NCBI GenBank assembly: GCA_022824685.1
Contig: JAJDZJ010000124.1
Span: 1 to 52,018 of the forward strand
Direction: 5' to 3'
Source: Caldilineaceae bacterium
GTDB lineage: Bacteria > Chloroflexota > Anaerolineae > Caldilineales > Caldilineaceae
DNA: 52,018 nt
Notes under the pieces: generated by a model
Databases searched by the model: none
Told to the model about the DNA's origin: nothing
The model's input: the letters and a program-made list of their open reading frames with translations, nothing else
Shown here: piece after piece, positions 8,936-18,390 of the stretch
Numbering within the stretch: position 1 is the first letter of the stretch
How the letters are laid out: each line of letters opens with the position of its first letter
Made by a program: the position numbers and the translations under genes

Positions 8936-9832
8936 ATGCCAATGGTCAGCGTCGGGCCGGACTTTTTTCAGGAAGAGACTTTGTATTCAGAGTCCCGGCG
9001 CGGGTTTCTCAAGCTGTTCGGCTCTGCCGCGCTGGCTGGCGCGGCCGGCCTTGGCTATGGGGGGCTGTTGGAGCGGACCTGGGTCGATGTTGAATGGGTA
9101 ACGGTTAAGGCGCCTGGCCTGGCCGAAAGACTGGCCGGCCTGCGCGTTGCGCAGATCTCCGACATCCATCTCAGCCGTTTCACGACGAAAGACCAACTGG
9201 CGGCAGCCATAGGCCGCATAAACCAGATGCAGCCCGACATTGTGGCGCTGACCGGCGACTTCGTGGGTCACCAGGCGGGCTATGCCACCGGTTTGATCGA
9301 GCCGTTGCGCATGCTGGAACCACCGGCATACGCCGTGTATGGCAATCACGATCTGTGGACAGATCGCGAGGCTGTAGGCGCTGCCCTGGCCGAGACACCA
9401 GTGAATCTTCTGGTCAACCAGGGTGTCGAGGCCGCGCCGGGACTATTCGTCGCGGGGCTGGACGACGCCTGGTCCGGGTACCCGCGTCCTCAGCTTGCGC
9501 TGGCCGGGGCTCCTTCCGACTCCACGAATCTTCTGCTCTGTCACGAGCCGGACTATATTGACAGCATCCACAAAGCGGAAGCGCCGGTCGCGCTGCAGCT
9601 CAGCGGACACAGCCACGGCGGGCAGGTGCGGCTGCCTTCCACCCGGCCCGACGGCAGCGGTTTGGCGACCCGCGCGCCGGTGTTGCCGCACATGGCGACC
9701 AGGTATCCAATCGGCCACTATCAGCTCGGGAGGCGCCAACTTTACACGAATCGGGGACTAGGCGTCTGGCCCCTTCCCTTCCGATTCAATTGCCGGCCGG
9801 AGATTACGGTTCTCACCCTTCAGGGTGCCTGA
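8936..9832 (+). CDS. Metallophosphoesterase with Tat-like N-terminus
   Basis: A 298-residue calcineurin-like phosphoesterase. The metal-site motifs occur in order: ISDIHLS, LTGDFVG, YGNHDLW, a CHEPD segment and GHSHGGQVR. This order fits the YkuE/LpxH-like group. The N-terminus has SRRGFLKLFG followed by an Ala/Gly-rich hydrophobic stretch, so Tat-dependent export or membrane anchoring is likely. There is a 78-base gap from the upstream dehydrogenase and it is probably a separate unit. Substrate unknown; phospholipid or nucleotide pyrophosphates are typical for relatives. Confidence 0.85.
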   Translation: MPMVSVGPDFFQEETLYSESRRGFLKLFGSAALAGAAGLGYGGLLERTWVDVEWVTVKAPGLAERLAGLRVAQISDIHLSRFTTKDQLAAAIGRINQMQPDIVALTGDFVGHQAGYATGLIEPLRMLEPPAYAVYGNHDLWTDREAVGAALAETPVNLLVNQGVEAAPGLFVAGLDDAWSGYPRPQLALAGAPSDSTNLLLCHEPDYIDSIHKAEAPVALQLSGHSHGGQVRLPSTRPDGSGLATRAPVLPHMATRYPIGHYQLGRRQLYTNRGLGVWPLPFRFNCRPEITVLTLQGA

Positions 9833-9941
9833 GAGTTGTGTGCAATCTTACGGCATCGGAGCGGATCAACTGTCATAATCGTTTTATGTACAGACTGAAG
9901 GACCACGCTCAAATGAGGGGCATAGCTGGATTGCGTACCAT

Positions 9942-9970
9942 TTGACGCGGGGTATCGCCTATGCTAGACT
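9942..9970 (+). promoter_or_regulatory. Probable SigA promoter of ftsH
   Basis: TTGACG at 9942-9947 and TAGACT at 9965-9970 are separated by 17 bases, with a TGn extended -10 immediately before TAGACT. Transcription would start about 90 bases upstream of the ftsH ATG. No other strong promoter is visible in the 235-base gap. Confidence 0.65.
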
Positions 9971-10067
9971 TCCCGCGTGGTTAGCGTGGCGTCCAAGTTG
10001 CCCAAAAGGGCGGTTCGGCAATTTTGCTACGCTGACGCACCTGTCGCTGTGTACCTAGAGAGGATCT

Positions 10068-12032
10068 ATGGATTCAAAACGAATTCGCAACGGCATGATC
10101 TACTTCCTGCTGGTTGTAGCTCTTGGCGCGTTTCTCTATATCGTTCTGAGCAGGCAGGGCAACAATGTTTCGGCGACCGTTTCCATTGCTGAAATCGCGT
10201 CACTCGTCCGCGGCGGCAACGTTCAGGAGCTTCATGTAGACGGTGACGAGGTAACTGCCTACTCCGGCGGAAAGCTGATCGGTTCGCGTAAAGAGACCGG
10301 CATTGGCCTCATCGAGACGCTTGAAAACCTCGGAGTCACTGCGGATCAGCTTGCTGCAGTCAATGTGGAGATTGAGGCGCCCAGCGGGTTTGAGGTGTAC
10401 GGCAGCATTCTGCTGGCACTGCTGCCAATTTTGCTGATCGCCGTCTTTTTCATCTTCATTTTGCGGCAGGCTCAAGGCGCCGGCAACCAGGCGTTCAGCT
10501 TCAGCAAGAGCCGGGCGCGCATGTTTACCGGCGACAAGCCGACCGTCAATTTCGGCGATGTGGCGGGTAATGAAGAGGCGAGGCAGGATCTGGAGGAAGT
10601 CGTTGAATTCCTGAAGGAGCCGCAGAAGTTCGCGTCACTTGGCGCGCGGATTCCCAAAGGTGTGCTTTTGATTGGACCGCCGGGCACCGGCAAGACTCTG
10701 ATGGCGAAGGCTGTGTCCGGTGAGGCTGGTGTGCCGTTCTTCAATATCAGCGGCTCTGAATTTGTTGAAATGTTTGTCGGCGTTGGGGCAAGTCGCGTTC
10801 GGGACCTGTTCGAGCAGGCAAAGAAGAATTCGCCCTGCATTATTTTCATCGACGAGATCGACGCGGTTGGCCGGCACCGGGGCGCGGGGCTGGGCGGCTC
10901 TCACGATGAACGCGAGCAGACGCTCAACCAGATCCTGGTCGAGATGGACGGTTTTGATACGGATGTCAATATCATCATCATCGCCGCCACCAACAGGCCG
11001 GACATTCTGGATCCCGCCCTGTTGCGGCCGGGGCGCTTCGACCGGCGAGTGACGATGGATTCGCCGGACGTGAAGGGTCGGCGGCAGATTCTGGATGTCC
11101 ATGTGAAAGGCAAACCACTGGCAACCGACATCGATCTGGAAGTCGTTGCCAAGCAGACGCCGGGATTTGTCGGCGCTGACATCGAGAACCTGGTAAATGA
11201 GGCGGCGATTCTTGCCGCGCGGCGCAATCGCCGCTCAATCGGGCTGGCTGAGTTCCAAGAGGCGATCGAACGGGTCATTGCCGGCCCGGAACGGCGCAGC
11301 CGCATCATGTCTCCGAAGGAAAAGGAGATCGTTGCCTACCATGAGGCCGGTCACGCGGTGGCGATGCACGTGCTTCCCCGCCATGACCCTGTACACAAAG
11401 TGACGATCGTGCCGCGCGGGATGGCGGGCGGTTACACAATGCCCTTACCGGAAGAAGAGTCCAATTTGAGCACAAGGGACAAGTACCGGGATGAGCTTGC
11501 CGCTCTGTTGGGCGGTCGGGTCGCAGAAGAGATCCGCTTTGAGGATGTTACCACCGGGGCCAGCAATGATCTCGAACGTGTGACGAATATGGCCCGCATG
11601 ATGATTACGCAGTGGGGTATGAGCGACACGCTTGGCCCGGTCCAATACGGTGAACGCGAGGAAATGGTGTTCCTGGGCCGGGGCATCGCGGAAACCCGAA
11701 ATTATAGCGACAAGGTTGCGCAGGAGATCGATGAGGAAGTGCGAAACCTGGTTGATGAGGCCCACCAACGCTGCCACGAGATCCTGACCTCCTATGAGGA
11801 CCGCCTGGATGCCGTCGCGGCCGCGCTGCTTGAGCAGGAGACACTGCATGCCTCGGAGTTTCAAGCGATCATGCGCGGTGAAGATCCATTCCAGTCCGTT
11901 GGCGACTTGGAAACCAGGCAAACCAGCGGCACGCCAACTTCGGAGCAGGACGGCAACGAGCGGTCTCGTGAAGAAGATAGCCGTGACCAGGGGTTGGACT
12001 TGAGCGGAGGGACGCTGCCGGCCCCCGCCTGA
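10068..12032 (+). CDS. ftsH: ATP-dependent zinc metalloprotease FtsH
   Basis: A 654-residue membrane AAA+ protease that degrades unassembled membrane proteins and short-lived regulators. An N-terminal transmembrane helix (about residues 8-25), a small extracytoplasmic domain and a second helix (about 110-130) precede the AAA domain. Walker A GPPGTGKT is at 203-210, Walker B is [11 protein letters not shown], and the second region of homology is [21 protein letters not shown]. The zinc motif HEAGH is at 425-429, with a further acidic ligand downstream. The length is normal and the polar C-terminal tail is poorly conserved, as usual. A GAGAGGATCT box precedes the ATG. Confidence 0.97.
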   Translation: MDSKRIRNGMIYFLLVVALGAFLYIVLSRQGNNVSATVSIAEIASLVRGGNVQELHVDGDEVTAYSGGKLIGSRKETGIGLIETLENLGVTADQLAAVNVEIEAPSGFEVYGSILLALLPILLIAVFFIFILRQAQGAGNQAFSFSKSRARMFTGDKPTVNFGDVAGNEEARQDLEEVVEFLKEPQKFASLGARIPKGVLLIGPPGTGKTLMAKAVSGEAGVPFFNISGSEFVEMFVGVGASRVRDLFEQAKKNSPCIIFIDEIDAVGRHRGAGLGGSHDEREQTLNQILVEMDGFDTDVNIIIIAATNRPDILDPALLRPGRFDRRVTMDSPDVKGRRQILDVHVKGKPLATDIDLEVVAKQTPGFVGADIENLVNEAAILAARRNRRSIGLAEFQEAIERVIAGPERRSRIMSPKEKEIVAYHEAGHAVAMHVLPRHDPVHKVTIVPRGMAGGYTMPLPEEESNLSTRDKYRDELAALLGGRVAEEIRFEDVTTGASNDLERVTNMARMMITQWGMSDTLGPVQYGEREEMVFLGRGIAETRNYSDKVAQEIDEEVRNLVDEAHQRCHEILTSYEDRLDAVAAALLEQETLHASEFQAIMRGEDPFQSVGDLETRQTSGTPTSEQDGNERSREEDSRDQGLDLSGGTLPAPA

Positions 12033-12082
12033 AAGGCGCGTCCCGCCTGTAATCGAACCGGCGCACTTCCGCTATTGCCTGG

Positions 12083-12106
12083 CCTCGCCCGTAGGGCGGG
12101 GTCTTC
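12083..12106 (+). terminator. Candidate terminator after ftsH
   Basis: CCTCGCCC and GGGCGGGG form an 8-pair stem (one G-U) around a GTA loop, followed by TCTTCT. The tail is only partly U-rich, so this is a weak intrinsic terminator or a stable 3' hairpin. Confidence 0.4.
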
Positions 12107-12156
12107 TCACATGATCCTCACTTTCATTCCAATCTGACACACGTCCTGACTGAATC

Positions 12157-12918
12157 GTGTCCCAGCTCATCTATCACCTAGACCGCATGTTGCTGGCCGG
12201 GGCCCCGCCCGTCCGTTGGATGGACGGCCTTCTCCTGCTCATTGGGGCGCTGGGCGCGTTGGGGCTCCTACCGGGCGGCTATATTACGGCAGGGCTATGC
12301 CTGATCCTCCTCATCTCCTTCATCTGGATTCGCCGCCGGTGGCGCAGCCAGGACTATGTACAGTTTCACGAGGAGACTGCCCCCGATGTCACGCCCCAGG
12401 CGCTGGCTCCTTCGGATAGCGTGCCGATTCGGGCCAGCGGTTACTTTTCGGTGGAGGAGAAAAGCGAGCGTTTCACCTGGCTGCAAGGTTACTTCCGTAC
12501 ATTCGCGACGCGGGAACACGCGGTAATCTGCCTCGTGCAACCGAAACGGTTTCTGTTGGCTGAGTGGCCCGAAAGGGATGTTGGGATGTGGTACGTTTTC
12601 TTTTTCCCCAGGTCGGTCCGCGACATACGCTACGGCACGGTCCGTTACGGACGCAAAACGCAGCCTTGCCTGGCGATTGAACACGAAATCCACATACCCA
12701 AGCGGGGCCGCTTCAGCCGGGAACGCAAGGTCCTGGAGACTGTCTTCCTGGCTTCGCCAACTGAGGAGGATACGCGTCGAATCCTGGCAGATCTCCTCCA
12801 TGACACGCGTGCCCCCAAGGAAGCCAAGCAGAAGAAACGGCCCCCCAAGCCACCCGCCCATCCGGCCCGCAACGGACACGTGAAGATTCCGATGGGCGCG
12901 ACCCGCCGCCTGGACTGA
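12157..12918 (+). CDS. Uncharacterised two-helix membrane protein
   Basis: A 253-residue protein that I do not recognise. Two hydrophobic segments near residues 22-38 and 40-56 are followed by an Arg-rich stop (IRRRWR) and a soluble domain with many aromatic and charged residues, ending in a Lys/Pro-rich tail. This suggests a membrane-anchored cytoplasmic domain. The start is GTG at 12157 without a good ribosome binding site; ATG at 12187 is an alternative. It lies between ftsH and a dCMP deaminase. Confidence 0.6.
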   Translation: MSQLIYHLDRMLLAGAPPVRWMDGLLLLIGALGALGLLPGGYITAGLCLILLISFIWIRRRWRSQDYVQFHEETAPDVTPQALAPSDSVPIRASGYFSVEEKSERFTWLQGYFRTFATREHAVICLVQPKRFLLAEWPERDVGMWYVFFFPRSVRDIRYGTVRYGRKTQPCLAIEHEIHIPKRGRFSRERKVLETVFLASPTEEDTRRILADLLHDTRAPKEAKQKKRPPKPPAHPARNGHVKIPMGATRRLD

Positions 12919-12949
12919 GCGGAACAAGCGGGAACGTTTGGCGAAGCGC

Positions 12950-13390
12950 ATGACCTCAGTGAAGTCTGGCCGCCCCTCGTGGGACGAGTATTTCCTCCAC
13001 ATTGCATTCACAGTCGCCGCGCGCAGCACATGCGACCGCGCCCACGTTGGCGCGGTGATCGTTCGCGACAGACGCATTCTGACCACGGGCTACAACGGCG
13101 CGCCGACCGGCCTGCCTCACTGTGACGATGTCGGGCACCTGATGGTAGACGGGCACTGCGTGCGGTCGCTGCACGCCGAACAGAACGCCATCATCCAGGC
13201 CGCGCTCCACGGGGTTGGCACGGGCGGCAGTGTGATCTATGTAACTCACCAGCCGTGCATCACCTGCGCCAAGATGATCATCAATGCCGGAATTGAAAGA
13301 GTTGTTTACGCTGGCCCGTACCCGGATGAAAACAGCCGCCGCTTCTTGCGGGAGGCAGGTGTCGCGCTGATCCATATGCCAACGCAATGA
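12950..13390 (+). CDS. dCMP/cytidine deaminase family protein (ComEB-like)
   Basis: A 146-residue zinc deaminase. The zinc site is HAEQNAI with PCITCAKM (HAE and PCxxC). The substrate-side pattern GYNGAPTGLPHC is typical of dCMP deaminase, which makes dUMP for dTMP synthesis. I chose ATG 12950; a TTG four codons earlier is possible. No strong Shine-Dalgarno precedes either start. The next gene is separated by a long regulatory leader, so this gene ends its unit. Confidence 0.87.
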   Translation: MTSVKSGRPSWDEYFLHIAFTVAARSTCDRAHVGAVIVRDRRILTTGYNGAPTGLPHCDDVGHLMVDGHCVRSLHAEQNAIIQAALHGVGTGGSVIYVTHQPCITCAKMIINAGIERVVYAGPYPDENSRRFLREAGVALIHMPTQ

Positions 13391-13429
13391 CCGCCAGATT
13401 CGTTCTTGCGCGAAAGTCTGTTCAGAGAA

Positions 13430-13458
13430 TTGACAGATCGTCCCGGCTGGCGTATAGT
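13430..13458 (+). promoter_or_regulatory. SigA promoter of the trpE operon
   Basis: A perfect -35 TTGACA at 13430-13435 and -10 TATAGT at 13453-13458 with a 17-base spacer. Transcription from about 13465 would produce a 5' leader of roughly 470 bases containing the T-box described next. Confidence 0.8.
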
Positions 13459-13755
13459 CGATGCCAACATCTGAACATGAAAGACTTTGAACCGGAATAG
13501 TAGCGCTCAAAGCGGGCTCCAGAGAGTCTCGGGTTGGTGGAAACGGGATAGCGGCGCCGAGCGTGAATGGGCCGGGGAGTTGGACAGCGAACAGTGGACT
13601 GATGGTCGTTCCCGGGCTGGTCTGCCAGCCGCAGGATAAGTACACCACTTAGTAGCCGGTCACGGAGACGCCACCGTTACCAGGGCGCTGCGGTCCAACC
13701 TGAACCCTTTTGAATGGGGTCGGTCGTCCGCGATGAGTGAGACTGGTGCAGGCAG

Positions 13756-13783
13756 CCCTTGCGTTTCATGCAAGGGTTTTTTT
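13756..13783 (+). terminator. Hairpin with U7 tail inside the T-box leader (stem III position)
   Basis: CCCTTGC and GCAAGGG form a perfect 7-pair stem with a 7-base loop, followed directly by seven T residues (13777-13783). It lies where T-box stem III is expected, just before the antiterminator. By itself it looks like an intrinsic terminator. Confidence 0.5.
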
Positions 13784-13835
13784 GATTACTGTCGTATGCC
13801 GGTCTAATTAGGGTGGCACCGCGGGCGTCTGTCCA

Positions 13836-13891
13836 GACCTCGTCCCCGAAAGCAGAGCGGATTCTCTGTGATCGGAGACGGGGTCTTTTTG
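13836..13891 (+). terminator. T-box regulated terminator
   Basis: GACCTCGTCCCCGA (13836-13849) pairs with TCGGAGACGGGGTC (13872-13885), with one mismatch and one G-U pair, followed by TTTTT. The hairpin follows the T-box core closely and is the expected competitor of the antiterminator. Confidence 0.85.
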
Positions 13892-13937
13892 TTTGGCCGG
13901 CAACCGAACCAGCTTCTGATGCAAGAGGAGAGCAACT

Positions 13938-15479
13938 ATGGCAACCTATCGTCCCTCGCTGGAGGAAGTAAAGGAGTTGGCGTCCTCGGGCAACACGATT
14001 CCGGTTTTTCGGGAACTGCCTGCCGACTTGGAAACACCGGTGTCGGTGTACCTGAAGTTGCGGAACGGCGGCCCTTCGTTTTTGCTGGAGTCGGTTGAGA
14101 AGGGTGAGCAGGTGGGCCGGTACAGTTTTCTTGGCGTACGTCCGCCGTTGACCCTGTGTGCCCAAGGGGATCAGCTGGCAGTGGGCGGGGCGGACGGCTC
14201 TGTGCTGGAAAGGCGGGAAGGCGACCCGTTCGCGTTCGTGCGCGCAATGCTGGCTGAGCGCTGTCCGGTAGAGGTGCCGGGGCTGCCTCGCTTCTCAGGC
14301 GGCGCGGTCGGCTATTTTGGGTACGACACGGTGCGCTTTATCGAGCGATTGCCGACCACGGCCCGCAGAAAACTGGCCATTCCGGATATGCTGCTGCTTT
14401 TCAGCGACAATCTTGTTGTCTTCGACCATGTGCAGCACAAGTTGCTGATCATCGCCAATATGCAGATTCAAGAGCAAGACCGGGTGGACGACGGACAGAT
14501 ACGGACAGCCTACGCCGACGCCGTCGATCGCATCGACGCGATTGTCCGCGACCTGCGCCAACCGCTCGCGCCGCCAGAAAACAGGCCCGTAGACGGGGGC
14601 GCCGAATGGCGAAGCAATTTTGAGCAGGGGGAGTACGAAGAGATTGTGCGCAGCGCCAAGGAGTACATCGCGGCGGGTGATATCTTCCAAGTGGTGCCCA
14701 GCCAGCGGCTCAGCCGGGAGACGAACGCTGAACCGTTCGCGATCTACCGTGCGCTACGCATGTTGAATCCATCTCCCTACATGTACTTTCTGGAGTTTGG
14801 CGGGGTGGCAGGCCTGGCGGAAATCACCGGCGCAGATGAACCGTTGTGGATTATCGGCTCGAGCCCGGAGATGCACGTCAGGCTCGAAGACGGCCGCGCC
14901 TATCTGCACCCCATCGCGGGAACGCGATGGCGGGGCAAAAACGCGGCCGAGGACGATGCCTTGGCAGAAGGGCTGCTAAACGACCCGAAGGAACGTGCGG
15001 AGCATGTGATGTTGGTTGACCTGGGCCGCAATGACCTGGGCCGTGTCTGCGAGTACGGCACGGTCAACGTGCCGGAGATGATGGTCATCGAGCGCTACAG
15101 CCACGTGATGCATATTGTCAGTGATGTTCAGGGCAAATTGGCGCCTGGGCACGATGCGATCAGTCTACTGAAGGCGACCTTTCCGGCGGGCACGGTCAGC
15201 GGCGCGCCTAAGGTACGGGCAATGGAGATAATCGAGGAGTTGGAGGGGTTGCGGCGCGGCTTATATGCCGGCGCGGTCGGCTACATTGACTACGATGGCA
15301 CGATGGATACCTGCATCGCAATTCGCACGATTGTGATGCAGGGGAAGACCTGCTACTTGCAGGCGGGAGGCGGCATTGTCGCAGATAGCGACCCCACCTA
15401 TGAGTGGGAAGAGACGCTGAACAAGGCGAGAGCCCTGTCCGCCGCGGTACGGCGGGCCGAAGAGGGGTTAGACGGTTGA
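13938..15479 (+). CDS. trpE: Anthranilate synthase component I
   Basis: A 513-residue chorismate-binding enzyme that, with TrpG ammonia, makes anthranilate, the first committed step to Trp. Family motifs are visible: PIAGTRWRG, HVMLVDLGRNDLGRV and GTVSGAPKVRAMEII. The N-terminal LLESVEKGEQVGRYSF contains the LLES motif associated with Trp feedback inhibition. AGAGGAGA precedes the ATG. It is the first gene behind the T-box, so both transcription and activity appear to be Trp-controlled. A PabB role is unlikely given the trp context. Confidence 0.96.
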   Translation: MATYRPSLEEVKELASSGNTIPVFRELPADLETPVSVYLKLRNGGPSFLLESVEKGEQVGRYSFLGVRPPLTLCAQGDQLAVGGADGSVLERREGDPFAFVRAMLAERCPVEVPGLPRFSGGAVGYFGYDTVRFIERLPTTARRKLAIPDMLLLFSDNLVVFDHVQHKLLIIANMQIQEQDRVDDGQIRTAYADAVDRIDAIVRDLRQPLAPPENRPVDGGAEWRSNFEQGEYEEIVRSAKEYIAAGDIFQVVPSQRLSRETNAEPFAIYRALRMLNPSPYMYFLEFGGVAGLAEITGADEPLWIIGSSPEMHVRLEDGRAYLHPIAGTRWRGKNAAEDDALAEGLLNDPKERAEHVMLVDLGRNDLGRVCEYGTVNVPEMMVIERYSHVMHIVSDVQGKLAPGHDAISLLKATFPAGTVSGAPKVRAMEIIEELEGLRRGLYAGAVGYIDYDGTMDTCIAIRTIVMQGKTCYLQAGGGIVADSDPTYEWEETLNKARALSAAVRRAEEGLDG

Positions 15480-15545
15480 GATGACGGTGGAGACGACGGT
15501 GGAGACTCAAGTCCCATCTCCTTTCAGCGAATACGGGAGCTAGAC

Positions 15546-16601
15546 ATGGCACAGAAGAGACGAATTCTCACAGGCGACAGGCCAACGGGCAAGTTGCACC
15601 TCGGCCATTATGTGGGCAGTATGCAGTACAGGCTGGCATTCCAGGAGGAGTATGAATGCTTTTTCATCATAGCGGACCTCCATATGCTGACGACGAAGCC
15701 GACCAAGGAGGACATTGCGCAGATTGGACAAAATGCCCGCGAGATTGTTCTCGACCATCTGGCGATTGGCATCGATCCGAGCAAGACGTCGTTCTATCTG
15801 CAGTCGGCTGTGCACGAGATCTATGAAATGCATCTGATTCTCAGCGGAATGGTGACGGTGGAACGGTTGCAGCAGCTGCCAACGATCAAGGATATGGCAG
15901 CGGCAGCCGAACTGGAGCAGATGCCCTATAACCTGTTGGGCTACCCGGTGCTGCAGGCGGCGGATATTCTGATGCCGCGCGCGCATTTGGTGCCTGTGGG
16001 CAAGGACAACGAGTCCCACATTGAGATCAGCCGCCAGATCGCGCGGCGCTTCAACAATGCCTACTCTGAGGTCTTTCCGTTGCCGGATTCCTACATCGTC
16101 GGTGGAACGCTCGTCGGAACCGACGGGCAGGCCAAGATGAGCAAGAGTCTGGGCAATGCGATTCTGCTCAGTGACGACGCGGCGACAGTCAAGAAACGGG
16201 TCATGAGTATGTACACTGACCCGAACCGTATCCGCGCAGACATTCCGGGGACGGTGGAAGGCAACCCTGTATTCAGCTATCACGACATGTTCAATCCAGA
16301 CAAGGCAGAGGTGGAAGACCTGAAGGCACGATACCGAAAGGGGGCTGTAGGCGACGTAGAGGTAAAGACAAAGCTCTTCAGCGCGTTGGAGGGTTTCCTC
16401 GAGCCGATTCGCGAACGGCGGGCATACTACGCTGATCAGACCGGATTCACCGACGAACTGATCTATGAGGGCACGCAGCGGGCCCAGCAGGAGGCCCGGC
16501 TGACCCTCATGGAAATGAAGAAGGCTATGGGATTGACCGGTGTGTGGAATCGGATTCGCCGCTCTAACGAGCGCCGCCAAAAGCGGCTTGCAAAGGCATA
16601 G
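15546..16601 (+). CDS. trpS: Tryptophanyl-tRNA synthetase
   Basis: A 351-residue class I aminoacyl-tRNA synthetase that charges tRNA-Trp. The HIGH-type motif is HLGH at residues 18-21 and KMSKS is at 197-201. The [14 protein letters not shown] opening and SMYTDPNRI segment are typical of bacterial TrpS. It sits between trpE and trpG under the same T-box, so the synthetase and the biosynthetic genes should respond together to uncharged tRNA-Trp. Confidence 0.95.
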   Translation: MAQKRRILTGDRPTGKLHLGHYVGSMQYRLAFQEEYECFFIIADLHMLTTKPTKEDIAQIGQNAREIVLDHLAIGIDPSKTSFYLQSAVHEIYEMHLILSGMVTVERLQQLPTIKDMAAAAELEQMPYNLLGYPVLQAADILMPRAHLVPVGKDNESHIEISRQIARRFNNAYSEVFPLPDSYIVGGTLVGTDGQAKMSKSLGNAILLSDDAATVKKRVMSMYTDPNRIRADIPGTVEGNPVFSYHDMFNPDKAEVEDLKARYRKGAVGDVEVKTKLFSALEGFLEPIRERRAYYADQTGFTDELIYEGTQRAQQEARLTLMEMKKAMGLTGVWNRIRRSNERRQKRLAKA

Positions 16602-16630
16602 GCCGAATGTCATAGAAAAGGAGCGGGGAC

Positions 16631-17227
16631 GTGATCGCCGTCATCGACAATTACGACAGTTTCACGTACAATCTGGTACAGTTTTTGGGCGAAATCGTAA
16701 GAGAGACGCCTTTGCCCGGCGGAGAGAAGGCCAATCAGATTCAGGTCTGGCGCAATGACGCGATCGATGTTGAGGCGTTCATCGAGAAAAGACCGAATCA
16801 CGTGATCATCAGCCCCGGGCCGGGCACGCCGGAACAGGATAGCGGCATCAGCAATGACGTGATCCGTCACTTGGGCGATCGCGTCCCGGTTCTGGGTGTC
16901 TGTCTCGGTCAACAGTGCATCGGGCACGTGCATGGCGGGAGGGTCGAGCGCGCCCCGCGGCTGATGCACGGCAAGGTTAGTCCGATTCACCACAGGGGCA
17001 CTGTCCTTTTTCAGGGGATTCCCAGCCCATTCACCGCCACCCGTTATCATAGTCTGATCGTGGAGGAGCCTTTGCCGGAGGCGTTGGAAGCGACCGCGCA
17101 CACGGTCGAAGGCGAGCTGATGGGCGTTCAGCACCGCGCCAAGCCCATTTTCGGTGTGCAGTTTCATCCGGAGAGCATCCTGACTGCGTACGGCCACGAT
17201 TTGTTGCGGAACTTCCTGAAGGTATGA
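16631..17227 (+). CDS. trpG: Anthranilate synthase component II (glutamine amidotransferase)
   Basis: A 198-residue class I glutamine amidotransferase that supplies ammonia to TrpE. The catalytic triad is visible: Cys91 in GVCLGQQ, and His179 and Glu181 in FHPES. The opening IDNYDSFTYNLVQ and the SPGPGTP oxyanion segment are standard. The start is GTG at 16631 after GGAGCGGGGAC. Its stop overlaps the start of the next gene by 4 bases (ATGA). It may also serve p-aminobenzoate synthesis. Confidence 0.94.
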   Translation: MIAVIDNYDSFTYNLVQFLGEIVRETPLPGGEKANQIQVWRNDAIDVEAFIEKRPNHVIISPGPGTPEQDSGISNDVIRHLGDRVPVLGVCLGQQCIGHVHGGRVERAPRLMHGKVSPIHHRGTVLFQGIPSPFTATRYHSLIVEEPLPEALEATAHTVEGELMGVQHRAKPIFGVQFHPESILTAYGHDLLRNFLKV

Positions 17228-18330
17228 CTGACGGTGACAGAATGAGCGGCGCATGGACGCAGGCCGTTCACGACTATCTGACCGGTTCCGTTTCCAGCCG
17301 GTTTCGCGGCCAGGAGGCGACGGTAACGGATCACTGGCGGGGCCGCGATAATCTGCTGTGGCGGGTGCGCTGCGGTGACGGCGCCGATGTCGTCGTCAAA
17401 ATGTTTACCGATGCCGGTCAGGCGCGCTGCCGCCGCCAGTTCAGCGGCCAGGCACAGTTTGCCGCCGTTGGACTTGCCCCGGAGCCGCTCTGGTATGATC
17501 GTTATCCCCACGGACTGCCCTGCCAGATACTGGTGTACCGATGGACGGAAGGCGAGGCATTGCGGCTCACGGATCATCAGCAGTGCATCGCTCACGCCGA
17601 TGCACTGGCCCGAATCCACAGCGCAGAGAGAGACGAAGCGCAGCGATTCAGCCCGCACCCGTTCAATCTGCTGACATTCTGGCAGATATGGCAGGCGGGT
17701 GAGGCCCCGTTGCGCGAGTGGATTTCAGTTGCGACGGCGCCGCTTCTGGCCGAACACCTCGCCATGCTGTGGGCGGCCGTTCACCGCGAGATGGAAGCGG
17801 CGCTGCCGCTGCTTGGGGAGACGGCTCCCGCGCCGGTTCACGGGGATCCGGCGGCGGAGAATTCCCTGTTCCACCGGGGGCTGGGCCTACTGGTGGACTG
17901 GGAGTACTTTGGGCTGGGGGACCCCGCCCAGGAAGTCGCCCGTTTCCTGTTCTACGAAGACGGCGGTTGGCCGGACGAAGGCAAAGCCAGGTGGCGGGAA
18001 CACTATGAACATGCTCATCCGGCGCCGGGCTTTACCGAACGGGTCGATCTTTACTTTCGGCTGCTCAACTTCCAGGCTGTGACCTATTTGCTGGATGGCA
18101 TTCGACAGAGGGCGGCGCCGGAAATCTCGGATACCGATTCAGAGGCGATCCGGACCCAGTACAGGGCTTTCCTCGCTGAAACTTTGGCGGTTGCATTGGG
18201 CCGCACTCTGGCGCTGTGGGAACTGCCGCACCTGGACATTGCGGGTAGCAGGCAGCTGGCAGACGAGATTGGGAACCTGATGAACGTGCAGGCGCCCGAC
18301 AGAAAACCATCGTCAGCTTCCGCCAAATAA
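17224..18330 (+). CDS. APH/choline-kinase-like phosphotransferase inside the trp operon
   Basis: A 368-residue protein-kinase-fold phosphotransferase of the aminoglycoside phosphotransferase/choline kinase type. The catalytic loop is VHGDPAAENS (HGDxxxxN) and the metal-binding Asp is in LVDWEYFGLGDPAQE. The N-lobe has the lysine-bearing DVVVKMF. The ATG overlaps the trpG stop by 4 bases, so it is translationally coupled to trpG. It has no known role in Trp synthesis. Small alcohols such as choline, homoserine or sugars are typical substrates of relatives; the real one is unknown. Confidence 0.85.
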   Translation: MTDGDRMSGAWTQAVHDYLTGSVSSRFRGQEATVTDHWRGRDNLLWRVRCGDGADVVVKMFTDAGQARCRRQFSGQAQFAAVGLAPEPLWYDRYPHGLPCQILVYRWTEGEALRLTDHQQCIAHADALARIHSAERDEAQRFSPHPFNLLTFWQIWQAGEAPLREWISVATAPLLAEHLAMLWAAVHREMEAALPLLGETAPAPVHGDPAAENSLFHRGLGLLVDWEYFGLGDPAQEVARFLFYEDGGWPDEGKARWREHYEHAHPAPGFTERVDLYFRLLNFQAVTYLLDGIRQRAAPEISDTDSEAIRTQYRAFLAETLAVALGRTLALWELPHLDIAGSRQLADEIGNLMNVQAPDRKPSSASAK

Positions 18331-18390
18331 TCGGCTCGGCACTACGGAGTTTATTGGCGGGAACTGCTCGACATGACAGGAGAAACTCAC

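Larger units (their letters stand above)
13466..13891 (+). promoter_or_regulatory. T-box riboswitch, probably tRNA-Trp responsive
   Basis: The T-box core AGGGTGGCACCGCG is at 13810-13823 and matches the conserved antiterminator sequence that pairs with the NCCA end of uncharged tRNA. The distal stem I elements AGAGAG (13521-13526) and GGTTGGTGGAAAC (13532-13544) are present. GCGCTC (13503-13508) pairs with GAGCGT (13559-13564). Below that stem is a specifier loop with ATAGTA on the 5' side and GAATGG on the 3' side, so the specifier is most likely UGG (13568-13570), matching tRNA-Trp. A terminator hairpin follows. In this class, uncharged tRNA stabilises the antiterminator, so low Trp charging should switch on trpE and the genes behind it, including trpS. 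Confidence 0.9.
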
